The notes beneath the pieces are model-generated. The model was not told where the DNA came from and did no database searches. It was given only the letters and a program-made list of their open reading frames with translations. 60,049 bases of DNA from Salinicola lusitanus (lineage in GTDB: Bacteria > Pseudomonadota > Gammaproteobacteria > Pseudomonadales > Halomonadaceae): NCBI RefSeq assembly GCF_003206045.1, contig NZ_PZJM01000003.1, positions 708,244 to 768,292 on the forward strand, written 5' to 3'. The translations under genes and the position numbers were made by a program. Positions within the stretch are counted from its first letter, which is position 1. Every line of letters starts with the position of its first letter. Of the stretch, positions 1 to 11,951 are shown piece by piece.

Positions 1-46
1 ACGGGGGCGCCGTTTCGCTGGGTGCCAACCGCGTGTCGACGAACGC

Positions 47-2370
<2,324 letters not shown>

Positions 2371-2387
2371 TCAAAAAAGTGACACGC

Positions 2388-2393
2388 ATTGTA
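2388..2393 (-). promoter_or_regulatory. Possible ligA -10 box
   Basis: On the minus strand this reads TACAAT, 5 of 6 matches to the sigma70 -10 consensus, about 38 bases before the ligA ATG. No convincing -35 element is seen at the usual spacing, so the call is weak. A promoter here is reasonable because a hairpin separates ligA from zipA. Confidence 0.3.
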
Positions 2394-2445
2394 GCGGAAG
2401 CCCGCCGCGGCTGCCGCAGTGGCGCCCATCAGCGAACGCCGGAAA

Positions 2446-2475
2446 CGACGACGGGGCCCGAAGGCCCCGTCGTCG
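2446..2475 (-). terminator. Hairpin between zipA and ligA, likely zipA terminator
   Basis: Perfect 13-bp stem CGACGACGGGGCC / GGCCCCGTCGTCG closed on the minus strand by a TTCG tetraloop. It begins 31 bases after the zipA stop. It is followed on the minus strand only by TTTCC, so the U-tract is short. Position and strength fit termination or attenuation between zipA and ligA. Confidence 0.65.
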
Positions 2476-2506
2476 ATACCGCTACCGCGTTCGGTATCAG
2501 GCTGCG

Positions 2507-3745
2507 TCAGTTGGCCTGATAGCGATGGAGCCGATGACGCCGCTCGAACTCCTGCACTCGCTGGCGTGCGAACTCGATCGTCTGCGCGGTCATCACGCTG
2601 TGATTCTCGTCCTTCAGCTCGCCGCCCAGGTTGCGTACCAGCACCATCGCCGTCTCCAGCATCGCCTCGAAGGCCGCGGCCGTATCGTTGGCGCCCGGGA
2701 GCGGCATCAGGAAGGTCACGCCCGGCGTCACGATCTCCTGCATGCTATCCAGGTCGAACACCCCCGGCTTGACGACGTTGACCATCGAGAACTGAAGTTC
2801 GCTATCGTCGGCTTCGGTTTCGTAGCGATGGAAGATGCCCATTTCGCTGAAGCGCAGACCGCAGGCCAGCATCAGGTTGAGCAGATCGGCACCGTCGAAG
2901 CCCGCTTCCGTTCTCGCCAGCACGCTGATGACGATGATCTCCTCGGAGTGCGCCAGGGTTTCCCTGGCCCGCGCCGCGCTCACATGGTGGCGCTTGGCAC
3001 GTTCGACGGCGGGATGTTGAGTCACGACGTCGCTGCGTGGCGCCTCTTCGATCTCTTCCACCGGCACCGAGGCAAGTTCGTCCTCGCCACGCACGGCAGC
3101 GGTCCGCGAACGATCCTGCTGCTGGGGCGCCTCGGGTTCCTCGGCCATCCGAGCACCGCCGGGCGGCACCAGCGCCGTGATCTGCAGGCGGTCGGGCGTC
3201 TCGGCACCGGCGACTTCATTCCCCCCCAGGCGAGGCTCTTCGTGCCGCGCCGACGTTCTCGCGCGGCTCTCCTCGGCCTCGCGCCGAGCATCCTCACGCT
3301 TGTGGCTCAGGCGCTGGGCGGATTCGCTGACGCGCTTGGCACCCGCGCGAACGGCACTCTTCACATTGTTCGTGACGTTGTGCTGCATGTCGGCGAACGA
3401 CGACCGCGCACCTCGGTCGAGAATGCTGCTCTGCAGCTTCTCTTCCGGGATCCGCTCCTGTCGCTTGGGCTCGGTGGGTCTGACCGGTTCCGAACCGTCG
3501 CCGCTGCGCTCGAACGTCGCCGGACGCAGGACACGTGCCCCTCCATTGGGCAATTCCCAGTTGACCTCGGCCTCGCGGGCCGCCTGTTCCGGATCCGCCT
3601 CGGATCCGTCGTCGACTCCATTATCTCCCATCGCCTGATCTAGGCGTGGAACTCGACGTTGGCGCTGTAGGCGACGGAAGCCATCGATCACGATGGTCGC
3701 CACCAAAACCAGCCCCAGGATGATCAGCCACTCTCTTAGTTCCAT
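2507..3745 (-). CDS. zipA: Cell division protein ZipA
   Basis: Inner-membrane anchor that tethers FtsZ filaments at the division site. The protein has 412 residues. A single N-terminal membrane segment (about 7-24, in WLIILGLVLVATIVIDGF) is followed by a basic patch and a long, charged, low-complexity linker rich in Glu, Arg and Pro (about 30-265). The compact C-terminal FtsZ-binding domain starts near IIVISVLARTEAGFDGADLL and runs to the end. The order smc-zipA-ligA is the usual one in Pseudomonas and relatives. An AT-rich stretch of 209 bp separates it from smc and may hold its promoter; two TTGACA hexamers are visible there on the minus strand, but I could not pair them with a good -10 box. 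Confidence 0.95.
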   Translation of the reverse strand: MELREWLIILGLVLVATIVIDGFRRLQRQRRVPRLDQAMGDNGVDDGSEADPEQAAREAEVNWELPNGGARVLRPATFERSGDGSEPVRPTEPKRQERIPEEKLQSSILDRGARSSFADMQHNVTNNVKSAVRAGAKRVSESAQRLSHKREDARREAEESRARTSARHEEPRLGGNEVAGAETPDRLQITALVPPGGARMAEEPEAPQQQDRSRTAAVRGEDELASVPVEEIEEAPRSDVVTQHPAVERAKRHHVSAARARETLAHSEEIIVISVLARTEAGFDGADLLNLMLACGLRFSEMGIFHRYETEADDSELQFSMVNVVKPGVFDLDSMQEIVTPGVTFLMPLPGANDTAAAFEAMLETAMVLVRNLGGELKDENHSVMTAQTIEFARQRVQEFERRHRLHRYQAN

Positions 3746-3954
3746 GGGTCGTCTTGCCTGTTCGCGGTGCCACTATGCTGGAAGAGGACAACATGCATTC
3801 GGCATGTCGGCACTAGCATAGCGTGATTTGTCAAAAATGGGCTACTTTTTTTCTTTGTCAAGCAAAGTTTTGCCCATCAGCAATCACCCTTCAATTCCCT
3901 TCGATGTCGAACATCCTATTACGCCGTTAGCCGGTTTGGCTATTTTTGCCAACT

Positions 3955-6900
3955 TCAGGACGCCTCCGCCATCGACGCTGCTTCATCCACACCCACGGAT
4001 ACCAGACGCGAGACGCCCGGCTCCTGCATCGTGACTCCCATCAACCGTTCGGCGGCTTCCATCGCGATTTTGTTATGGGTGATGAAGATGAACTGCACGC
4101 TCTCGGACATTTCCTTGACCAGTTTCGCGTAACGCCCCACGTTCGCATCGTCGAGGGGAGCGTCTACCTCGTCGAGCATGCAAAAAGGGGCAGGATTGAG
4201 CTGGAAGATGGCGAATACCAAAGACAGCGCCGTCAGCGCTTTTTCTCCCCCGGACAGCAAATGAATGGTGCTGTTTTTCTTGCCCGGCGGCCGTGCCATG
4301 ATCGCCACCCCCGTCTCCAGCAAATCCTCCCCCGTGAGGGTCAACCATGCGGCCCCGCCACCGAAGACTCTGGGAAAAAGTGCCATCAGGCCGCGATTCA
4401 CTTCCTCGAAAGTCTGCTTGAAACGGGTCCTGGTCTCCTGGTCGATGCGCTTGATCGCACGCTCCAGCGTCTCGATCGCCTCGCTCAATTCGGCGTGCTG
4501 GGCCTCGAGATAGTCGCGCCGCTCGCTCTGCTGCTCGTACTCCTCGATCGCCGCCAGGTTGATGGCTCCGAGGCGGCGGATGCGCTCGCCGGTCTCCTCC
4601 AGGCGGGTCTGCCAGGCCGATTCCGTGGCATTGGGATCGAGGTTCTCCTGCAGCGTCTGCTCATCCTGCTGCTGCTCCGCCAGCGTCTCCCGCTGGGCAT
4701 CGGCCTTCAGCGTCAAGGCCTGAACCTGCATCCGCGCCTCCTGCAGCCGCTGGCGGAGCCCTTCGAGATTGCGCTCGTGCTGCTGACGGTCGATCTCGGC
4801 CTGGCGTAACGTCTCGCCGATCTGGTTGGCCCGCTCCCGGCAGCGGTCGAGCGTGGACTCCTGCTGGGAGCGCGTCTCGAGCAACCGCTCCAGACGTTCA
4901 CGCTGATCCTCACCGGGTTCGTGAAGCGTCTCCCGCTGCTCACGAAGCCACTCGCAGCGTTCGTCGAGGCGGGAGAGCTGGCCGCGGCTGCGCTCGACCT
5001 GTTGCTGAAGCTCGCCGCGCTGCGCCTCCAGACGCTGGCGTTCGAGCGCCAACTGCTGCTGGGTCTGATGCGTCTGCCGCTGTTGCTGACGCAACTCCCC
5101 CAGCCGCGCCTGGCTCTGCTCGCGCGCCGTCTGCAGCGCTTCGCGCTCGGCAGCGTTGGCTTCGACCCGGTCGAGCGCCTGCTGCCAACGCTCCCGTGCG
5201 GCTTCGAGCTCAAGCCGCTGTGTCGCGTGGCGCTCCTGGCTCTGCGCCTGCTCCGCTTCGAACTCCCGCAGCCGGGAAGCGACATGCTCGAGCCGGCTAT
5301 CCAACGCTGCCAGCCGGGTCGACTGCGCCTGACGCTGGTCGGCCAGCTCCCGCTCCTCATGGCGCAGCGATTCCAGCGCCGCCTCGCAGCCATCGATCTC
5401 GGCCTGCCACTGGGCGATCTGCGAATCGCGCTCGACCAGGGTGGCGTCGAGCGCGGCGAGCTCCTCGACCAGTACGTCGCGGCGTTGCCGCTGCAGCAGC
5501 ACGCTATCCGCGTTGGCGTCGTCGCGACCGAGTCGCCGGGCCCAGCCGTGCCCCAGCCACAGACCGTCCCGGGTGATCACGCTCTGACCCGGGCCAAGAT
5601 CGGCCGCGATCCGCCACGCGGCTGTCACGTCGTCGGCGCAGTGAATCGACGCCAGCAGTGTCGCCAGCGCCCCCGCCCCCTTGACCCGGGCACCCAGCGA
5701 TTCGGCGGGCGCGCTCGCCGTGGCCTGGAGCGACACCACCGGCAGCTCCCCGCTCGCCAGTGATGCCAGCGGCTCGCGGGCGGATTCCGGCTCGGCCAGG
5801 CGCGCCTTCAGCCAGGGCCCGAGCACCCAGGCGACGGTGCGCTCCCAGCCGGTCGTGACCTCCAGACTCTCGGCGACTCGTGGCGCCCTCCCCAGCGGGT
5901 GATCGGCAAGGTGTTGGGCCAGGCTGGCGTCGTCATCGTTGAGGGCCGCCTCGATCAGCGCCTCGAGCGACGCCACCTCGCCCTGGCAGCGGTGCTGGCG
6001 CTCGCGCTCTTTGTCCCTGGCCGCCTGTGCCTCGGCCTGGCCTGCGCGGGCACGCTCCCGGGAGCCCTGGCGCTCCTCGCGGCGAATCTCCAGCGTCTGC
6101 TGCCGCTCGTCCAGCACGGCCAGCGCTTCCTGCAGCGAGGCTTTCTCATTGTCGAGATCGTCGACGTCCGGCAGTTCCGATCGCTGCTGCCGGCGGCGCT
6201 CCAGCTCGCGGGTCAGCTCCTCGAGCTGACGCTCGAGGCGCTGGATGCTCTCCTGCTCGCGCTCGGCCCGGTGGCGGGCATCACGATCCTGCTCGCTGAA
6301 CGCCTCCCACTGCTGCTGGCACGCCTGCGCCGAGTGCTCCGCCTCCTCGAGCTGCATCTCCAGCGTCAGCAGCGCCTCGTCGGCCATCTCGATCTCGGGG
6401 AGCAGCGTCTCGAGCCGGATGTCCCACTCGCCGCGGCGCTCCTCGTCCTGGGCGATCAGCTGGGCCAGGGCGTCCCGCTCCCGCTGCGCACTCTCCAGGT
6501 CACCGGAGAGCTGCTGCTGCCGCTGCCGGGCGTGCTCGAGCGACTGCTCCAGCCGGGCAATGTCTGCGCCGGTCTGGTAGAACGCGGCCTGGTGAGATTC
6601 CAGCTCGGCGGCCACGGCGTCGTGGGTTTCCCGGCCCTCCGCCAGCCGCGTCTCGCACTGGCGCTGGCCGAGAATCTCGCGCTCGACCTGGATCTCGCAG
6701 TCGCGAACCCGGGCTTCTTCCTCGCGCTGCTGGCTGCGCAGGGCGCGTTCGCGCAGCACCGCCAGCTCGCCGCGCAGGCGATGCTCCTCGGCTTTCAGCG
6801 TGCGGTAGCGCTTGGCGGCCTCCGCCTGGCGCTTGAGCCGTTCGAGCTGCTTGTCGAGCTCCTCGCGAATGTCGTCGAGCCGCTCGAGATTCTCCTGGGT

Positions 6901-7458
6901 CCGCCGCAGGCGGTTTTCGGTCTCCCGTCGACGCTCCTTGTACTTCGAGATCCCCGCCGCTTCCTCCAGCGTATTGCGCAGCTCTTCCGGGCGGGCTTCG
7001 ACGAGCCGGGAGATCATGCCCTGGCCGATGATCGCGTAGGAGCGCGGCCCGAGGCCGGTGCCGAGGAAGATATCGGCAATATCGCGCCGACGGCATTTCT
7101 GGCCGTTGAGGAAATAGCTGGATTGCGCCTCGCGGGTCACCAGGCGCTTGACCGCGATCTCGTTGTATCCGGCGTAGGCGCCGCCGAGTTCGCCATCGCG
7201 ATTGTCGAAGACCAGTTCGATGGAGGCCTGACCGATGGGAGAGCGACCGGTGGAGCCGTTGAAGATGACATCGGTCATCGATTCGCCGCGCAGGGTCTTG
7301 GCGGAGGACTCCCCCATCACCCAGCGCACCGCATCGATGACGTTGGACTTGCCGCAGCCGTTGGGTCCGACGATGGCGGTCATGTTGCTGTCGAACGGCA
7401 CCGTGACCGGATCGACGAACGACTTGAAGCCGGCCAGCTTGATGGACTTGAGGCGCAT
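3955..7458 (-). CDS. smc: Chromosome segregation SMC protein
   Basis: ABC-type ATPase that organises and helps segregate the chromosome as part of an SMC-ScpAB condensin. The protein has 1167 residues. The N-terminal head carries Walker A GPNGCGKSN (31-39). Two very long Glu/Gln/Arg-rich coiled coils flank a hinge near the middle. The C-terminal head carries the signature LLSGGEKALTALSL and Walker B CMLDEVDAPLDD. I chose the ATG at 7458 because SMC proteins begin MRLKSIKLAGFKSF; an upstream in-frame start at 7512 would add 18 unrelated residues. Presence of SMC with zipA and ligA fits Pseudomonas-type organisation rather than MukBEF of enterics. scpA and scpB are not in this window. Confidence 0.97.
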   Translation of the reverse strand: MRLKSIKLAGFKSFVDPVTVPFDSNMTAIVGPNGCGKSNVIDAVRWVMGESSAKTLRGESMTDVIFNGSTGRSPIGQASIELVFDNRDGELGGAYAGYNEIAVKRLVTREAQSSYFLNGQKCRRRDIADIFLGTGLGPRSYAIIGQGMISRLVEARPEELRNTLEEAAGISKYKERRRETENRLRRTQENLERLDDIREELDKQLERLKRQAEAAKRYRTLKAEEHRLRGELAVLRERALRSQQREEEARVRDCEIQVEREILGQRQCETRLAEGRETHDAVAAELESHQAAFYQTGADIARLEQSLEHARQRQQQLSGDLESAQRERDALAQLIAQDEERRGEWDIRLETLLPEIEMADEALLTLEMQLEEAEHSAQACQQQWEAFSEQDRDARHRAEREQESIQRLERQLEELTRELERRRQQRSELPDVDDLDNEKASLQEALAVLDERQQTLEIRREERQGSRERARAGQAEAQAARDKERERQHRCQGEVASLEALIEAALNDDDASLAQHLADHPLGRAPRVAESLEVTTGWERTVAWVLGPWLKARLAEPESAREPLASLASGELPVVSLQATASAPAESLGARVKGAGALATLLASIHCADDVTAAWRIAADLGPGQSVITRDGLWLGHGWARRLGRDDANADSVLLQRQRRDVLVEELAALDATLVERDSQIAQWQAEIDGCEAALESLRHEERELADQRQAQSTRLAALDSRLEHVASRLREFEAEQAQSQERHATQRLELEAARERWQQALDRVEANAAEREALQTAREQSQARLGELRQQQRQTHQTQQQLALERQRLEAQRGELQQQVERSRGQLSRLDERCEWLREQRETLHEPGEDQRERLERLLETRSQQESTLDRCRERANQIGETLRQAEIDRQQHERNLEGLRQRLQEARMQVQALTLKADAQRETLAEQQQDEQTLQENLDPNATESAWQTRLEETGERIRRLGAINLAAIEEYEQQSERRDYLEAQHAELSEAIETLERAIKRIDQETRTRFKQTFEEVNRGLMALFPRVFGGGAAWLTLTGEDLLETGVAIMARPPGKKNSTIHLLSGGEKALTALSLVFAIFQLNPAPFCMLDEVDAPLDDANVGRYAKLVKEMSESVQFIFITHNKIAMEAAERLMGVTMQEPGVSRLVSVGVDEAASMAEAS

Positions 7459-7535
7459 GCGGAAAAGAGAGCTCCGAAAACCGAGTGGGTGGCGGATCGC
7501 CGACGAAGGCAACCCGCCACGGGTTTCGGCAGAGC

Positions 7536-8819
7536 CTAAGGCACTGCGTGATCGATATCCAGCGCCAACGTCGCCGAACCGGCCACCTCGACGCCGTCGA
7601 GCCGGCCATACAGATCGCCGGATTGCGGGGTTGCCTGGCCGGTCGCCGAGACGCGCGCCACCAGATCGACGCGGTCGGCCTGGGAGAGGCGCGCGCTGGC
7701 GGTCATCGCCTGGGCGTCGCTCAGCGTCAGCGTCCGTGGCAAGGCGCCCAGCGTCGTCTGTGCGATCGCCAGCGGCGGCCGGTTGCCATCGACGTCTCGC
7801 GCCACCAGGAAGACCGGGGTATCGGCCGCTAGCCGCCCCTGCAACGACGGCGACAACGTCAGGTCGACCTGCAGCGAGGGTTGCCCCGCGACGGCGGCAG
7901 CCGAGGTCGGCGCTGCTGCCGACGTTTCGTCCGGTGTCGCACCCAGCGTCTCGGCAGGCGTTTCCCGGGTCGCGGCCAGGCGCTGCTGGGCAACGGCGAT
8001 CACCTTGCGCAACGCCTGACCCGACTCGGCATCCTGATAGCCGGCCATGGCGCGGCGCCAGTAGTCGATCGCCTGCGGGTAGCGGGCGTGATCGAAGGCA
8101 TCGATGCCGAGCATGCCGAGCACTGTCGGCTGGCGCGGATCGAGCTTCAGCGTCTCGTCGACCAGCGCCTGGACCTCACCGGTCAGCGTGCGGTGGGCGG
8201 CGAAGAACTTCATCTGCGCCAGCTGGGCGAGCAGCGCCGGCTGGCGTCCCTGCAGCGCGATCAGTCGTTCGAGCGTCATGATCGCCTTGTCGAACTGGCC
8301 GCTGTCGCGATAGCGCGGAAACAGCTCGGCCCACGCCTTGGGGTTGTCGTCCTGGCGCCGAGCCTCGGCTTCCAGGGCGGCAAGACGCGTCTCCGGCGGC
8401 GCATGGGTCAGCGACTGGATGACCTGATAGAGCGCCAGATCGCGGCGATCGCCGGTCTGATCGTAGAACAGCAGCGTGCCGGCGATCACCAAGACGGCCA
8501 CGAGCGGCAGCAGCCAACGGCCGGCCTGGACGCGTCGCAGCGGCCGTCGACCGGTGCTGCCGGCATCCTCCAGAAGCCGCCGGTCGAGTTCCAGGCGGTC
8601 CTCGGCGAAGCGCTCCCGGTCGATCTCGCCCTCCGCCAGCGCCGCTTCCAGCGCAGCCAACCGTTGGCGATAGATCGCCAGGTTCTCGGCATTGTTACGA
8701 TCGTCGGCCTCGAACGTCATCAGCGCATCCCGCAAACCGGCGGCGCGACGCAGCGGCAGCCACAGCAGCCACAGACTCAGCAACAGCAGCGCGACGATAC
8801 CTGTCCATAATGGGATCAT
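7536..8819 (-). CDS. ccmI: Cytochrome c maturation protein CcmI (CycH)
   Basis: Membrane-anchored TPR chaperone that presents apocytochrome c to the CcmF/CcmH heme-ligation module. The protein has 427 residues. Two membrane segments are seen: 4-22 and about 102-119 (WLLPLVAVLVIAGTLLFY), with a cytoplasmic coiled-coil-like loop between them. A periplasmic domain with TPR-like helices follows (about 130-290), then an Ala/Thr-rich linker and a C-terminal beta-rich domain of the CcmI type. It is the last gene of the ccm operon, and its ATGA overlaps the ccmH stop. CcmI is separate here, unlike the CcmH-CcmI fusion of E. coli. Confidence 0.93.
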   Translation of the reverse strand: MIPLWTGIVALLLLSLWLLWLPLRRAAGLRDALMTFEADDRNNAENLAIYRQRLAALEAALAEGEIDRERFAEDRLELDRRLLEDAGSTGRRPLRRVQAGRWLLPLVAVLVIAGTLLFYDQTGDRRDLALYQVIQSLTHAPPETRLAALEAEARRQDDNPKAWAELFPRYRDSGQFDKAIMTLERLIALQGRQPALLAQLAQMKFFAAHRTLTGEVQALVDETLKLDPRQPTVLGMLGIDAFDHARYPQAIDYWRRAMAGYQDAESGQALRKVIAVAQQRLAATRETPAETLGATPDETSAAAPTSAAAVAGQPSLQVDLTLSPSLQGRLAADTPVFLVARDVDGNRPPLAIAQTTLGALPRTLTLSDAQAMTASARLSQADRVDLVARVSATGQATPQSGDLYGRLDGVEVAGSATLALDIDHAVP

Positions 8820-9346
8820 GGGGCTTCCCCGTCATTGCGGCGGCCGTGCGAGCCGGCGGCGTGGCGCGACGTCAGCGCCTCGAGCCGGCGTCTCTCGTGT
8901 TCGTCCAGACCGACGCTGCCCGATTCGCGATCCTCCAGCCGACGCCGGCGCAAGACGAAGCCGGCCACCACGCCGGCGCCGATCGCCACCAGGCCGAAGG
9001 GCAAGCCCCACAGCAGCCAGGTGCGCGCCTCCAGCCGCGGATCGTAGAGGGCGTAATCGCCGAAGCGACTGACCATGGCGTTCTCGATCTGCCGGTCGCT
9101 CTGGCCATCGCGCAGCAGCGCGGCGACCCGCGCGCGCATGTCCGCAGCGATCGGCGAGTTCGAGGCGCCGATCGATTCGTTCTGGCACTTGGGGCAGCGC
9201 AGCCGGGTGGTCAGATCCTCGTAGCGCTGCATCAAGGCGGGGTCGTCGAAATCCTGCACCTCGATGGCCGCGAAAGCCTTGGTACCCGCCAGGACGACGA
9301 TCGGCAGCAGGCAGATCAGCAGGAGTCGGCGGGTCATGGCTGCCAT
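8816..9346 (-). CDS. ccmH: Cytochrome c maturation thiol-reductase CcmH
   Basis: Membrane-anchored thioredoxin-like protein that reduces the CXXCH cysteines of apocytochrome c before heme attachment. The protein has 176 residues with a signal sequence of about 26 residues. The family motif RCPKCQN is present with C51 and C54, and a C-terminal membrane segment (LLWGLPFGLVAIGAGVVAGF) follows. I chose the ATG at 9346 because GAGGTGA lies just upstream; a second ATG at 9337 overlaps the ccmG stop as ATGA. It is the short, Pseudomonas-like CcmH without the TPR half, which is supplied by ccmI. Confidence 0.95.
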   Translation of the reverse strand: MAAMTRRLLLICLLPIVVLAGTKAFAAIEVQDFDDPALMQRYEDLTTRLRCPKCQNESIGASNSPIAADMRARVAALLRDGQSDRQIENAMVSRFGDYALYDPRLEARTWLLWGLPFGLVAIGAGVVAGFVLRRRRLEDRESGSVGLDEHERRRLEALTSRHAAGSHGRRNDGEAP

Positions 9347-9864
9347 TTTTTCACCTCGGGGAGGATCACGTCCTCGACATCCTGCGGCGTGATATAGCCG
9401 GTGTGGTGGTAGCGAATGACCCCTTCGGCGTCGACCAGGAAACTCTCCGGCGCGCCGTAGACGCCAAGATCGAAACCGAGCGTGCCGTCCGGATCGAACA
9501 GCGAGACCTCGAACGGATTGCCGAACTCGTCCAGGAACTGCAATCCGTTCTCCCGCGTGTCCTTGTAGTCGACGCCGACCAGACGCACGCCGCGCTCGGC
9601 CAGCGCCAGCAACTGCGGCATCTCCTGCTTGCAGGTCGGGCACCACTCGCCCCAGACATTGACCAGGGTCACCTGGCCTTCGAGCAGCGAGCGGTCCAGC
9701 GTGCGATCGGGATCATCCAGCGTGGCCAGGTTGAACGCCGGGAACTCTCTGGCCAGCAGCGCCGAATCCCGCGCCGCGGGATCCTTGGCCAAGCCGCGAT
9801 AGAGGAATACCACCAGCACGGCGAACAGCAACAGCGGTATCAACAGCAGCAGGCGACGTCTCAT
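9334..9864 (-). CDS. ccmG: Thiol:disulfide interchange protein CcmG/DsbE
   Basis: Periplasmic, membrane-tethered thioredoxin-fold reductase that passes electrons to apocytochrome c or CcmH. The protein has 176 residues. An uncleaved N-terminal membrane anchor (about 4-22, Leu-rich) is followed by a thioredoxin domain with the active site W74-C75-P76-T77-C78 and the acidic GEWCPTC context typical of CcmG. A cis-proline loop YGAPESFLV follows. I chose the ATG at 9864, which overlaps the ccmF stop as ATGA and has GGGAGGGG upstream; longer in-frame extensions run back into ccmF. Confidence 0.96.
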   Translation of the reverse strand: MRRRLLLLIPLLLFAVLVVFLYRGLAKDPAARDSALLAREFPAFNLATLDDPDRTLDRSLLEGQVTLVNVWGEWCPTCKQEMPQLLALAERGVRLVGVDYKDTRENGLQFLDEFGNPFEVSLFDPDGTLGFDLGVYGAPESFLVDAEGVIRYHHTGYITPQDVEDVILPEVKKWQP

Positions 9865-11918
9865 GAGATCCCCTCCCTCGCCCCGGTGCCGGGCGGGATC
9901 GATTCGTGCGTGCGCAAGGCCGCGGAGCGCCTCGGCATCCGGCGATAGCGACGATCGATGACGGCAAGAATACCGCCCGCCGCCATCATCAGGGCCCCCA
10001 GCCACAGCCAGCGCACGAACGGTTTGAGCTGAATCCGCAGCGACCAGTCGCCATTGTCGAGCCTCTCCCCCAGCGCCACGTAGAGGTCGCTGAACAGCCC
10101 CGGACGCAGCGCGACATCGGTCATCGGCATGCCGCTGGCGACATAGAAACGCTTCTCGGGCTGCATCGTGAAACTCGCGCGTCCGGGCCGGGTCACCTCG
10201 ATGGTGGCGGTATCCGCGGTGTAGTTGGGACCGCGCCGCTCCCGAAAGTCGGTCATCGCGAACTGATATCCGCCCACCTCGACGCTCTGCCCCGGCGCCA
10301 GCCGCACGTTCCGCTCGACGTTGTAGTGCGACACCATCGCCACGCCGACGATGGTCACCGCCAGCCCCAGATGCCCCACCACCATGCCCCAGTAGGCCAG
10401 CGTCAGTTTCTTCAGACCGCCCAGCCGACCGCGGCGGCTCCGGTCGGGGCGCCCGCGGCGGGTTTTATCGAAGCGCCCGCGGCGGGCTTTATCAAAGATA
10501 TCCCGCGCCAACGACAGCGCCAGCCACAGCGCCAGCAGCAAGCCCAGCGTGACCCCAAGACTGAAGCTACCGCCGTAGAGAAGCGGCAAAACTGCAGCGA
10601 CCACCACCGCGACGATGGCCGCTCCACCCAGGCGCCGGGCGAGCTCCCGGCCCGGCATGCGCTTCCAGCGGGCCAGCGGCCCGAGCCCCATGAACAGGCA
10701 GAGCAGCGCCGTCAGTGGCACGAACAGCGCGTTGAAATAGGGCGGCCCCACGCTGATCTTGCCCAGGCCCAGCGCATCCAGCAGCAGCGGATAGATCGTG
10801 CCGAGCAGCACCGTGACGGTCATCACCACCAGCAGAATATTGTTGATCAGCAGCAGCGAGTCCCGCGACAGCCAGCCAAAGCCCGCAAGGGATTGAACCC
10901 GGGGAGCACGCAGCGCGAAGATCGCCAGCGACAGGCCCACGGTGACGCCGAGAAGCGCCAGGATGAACGTCCCGCGAGAGGGGTCGTTGGCGAAGGCGTG
11001 GACCGAGGTCAACACCCCCGAGCGCACCAGGAAGGTGCCCAGCAGCGACAGCGAGAAGGTGAAGATCGCCAGCAGCACCGTCCAGTTCTTGAAGGTGCCG
11101 CGCTTTTCCGTCACCGCCAGCGAATGGATCAAGGCGGTGCCGGCCAGCCACGGCAGCAGCGAGGCGTTCTCGACAGGGTCCCAGAACCACCAGCCGCCCC
11201 AGCCCAGCTCGTAGTAGGCCCACCAGCTGCCCAGCGCGATCCCCACGGTGAGAAACGCCCAGGCGACGTTGGTCCAGGGTCGTGCCCAGCGCGTCCAGGC
11301 GGCGTCGAGCCTGCCACCGAGCAGCGCCGCCATGGCGAAGGCGAACACCACCGAAAAACCGACATACCCCATGTAGAGCATCGGCGGGTGCACGATCAGA
11401 CCGAAATCCTGCAACAGCGGATTGAGATCGGCGCCGTCCGTCGGCACGTTGGGCAGCAGGCGCTCGAACGGGTTGGACGTCAGCAGAATGAACAGCAGAA
11501 AGCCGCTGCTGATCCAGCCCATCACCCCGAGCACGCGAGCCAGCATGTCGCGCGGCAGACGCTGGGAGAAGAGGCTGACGGCGAAGCTCCAGCCGCTCAG
11601 GATCAGCACCCATAGCAGTACCGACCCCTCGTGGCTGCCCCACACCGCACTCAGCTTGTAGTACCACGGCAGCAGCGAGTTGGAGTTGTTGGCGACGTAG
11701 GCGACGCTGAAATCATCCAGCGCGAAGCTCGCAGTCAGACTGAGATACGCGAGGACCAGAAAGAGGAACTGGCCCCAGGCCATGGGCTGGGCGAACGCCA
11801 TCCACAGCGGGCGCCGGGTGGCGGCGCCCCAGAGCGGCACGATCGCCTGCAGCACGGCCATGGCGAGCGCCAGAATCAGCGCGAAGTGTCCCAGCTCGGG
11901 CAGAATTCGAATCAACAT
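9861..11918 (-). CDS. ccmF: Cytochrome c heme lyase CcmF
   Basis: Polytopic inner-membrane subunit of the heme lyase that ligates heme from holo-CcmE to apocytochrome c. The protein has 685 residues with many membrane segments. The WWD heme-handling signature is at GGWWFWDPVENASLLPW (241-257), and conserved periplasmic histidines are present (VHPPMLYMGY). A feature not expected in the family is a run of three 8-residue repeats at 475-498, FDKARRGR, FDKTRRGR, PDRSRRGR, in a predicted cytoplasmic loop before LGGLKKLTLAYWGM. It is 33 bp downstream of ccmE and overlaps ccmG by ATGA. Confidence 0.97.
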   Translation of the reverse strand: MLIRILPELGHFALILALAMAVLQAIVPLWGAATRRPLWMAFAQPMAWGQFLFLVLAYLSLTASFALDDFSVAYVANNSNSLLPWYYKLSAVWGSHEGSVLLWVLILSGWSFAVSLFSQRLPRDMLARVLGVMGWISSGFLLFILLTSNPFERLLPNVPTDGADLNPLLQDFGLIVHPPMLYMGYVGFSVVFAFAMAALLGGRLDAAWTRWARPWTNVAWAFLTVGIALGSWWAYYELGWGGWWFWDPVENASLLPWLAGTALIHSLAVTEKRGTFKNWTVLLAIFTFSLSLLGTFLVRSGVLTSVHAFANDPSRGTFILALLGVTVGLSLAIFALRAPRVQSLAGFGWLSRDSLLLINNILLVVMTVTVLLGTIYPLLLDALGLGKISVGPPYFNALFVPLTALLCLFMGLGPLARWKRMPGRELARRLGGAAIVAVVVAAVLPLLYGGSFSLGVTLGLLLALWLALSLARDIFDKARRGRFDKTRRGRPDRSRRGRLGGLKKLTLAYWGMVVGHLGLAVTIVGVAMVSHYNVERNVRLAPGQSVEVGGYQFAMTDFRERRGPNYTADTATIEVTRPGRASFTMQPEKRFYVASGMPMTDVALRPGLFSDLYVALGERLDNGDWSLRIQLKPFVRWLWLGALMMAAGGILAVIDRRYRRMPRRSAALRTHESIPPGTGAREGIS
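10425..10496 (-). repeat. Three tandem 24-bp repeats inside ccmF
   Basis: Three head-to-tail 24-bp units at 10473-10496, 10449-10472 and 10425-10448. The first two differ at only three positions; the third is more diverged. Each codes for one octapeptide, consensus [FP]-D-[KR]-[AST]-R-R-G-R. Because 24 is a multiple of three, changes in copy number would keep ccmF in frame. Confidence 0.9.
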
Positions 11919-11951
11919 GGTGTCACTCGCAACGTTTGACGAGGCAGCGTC

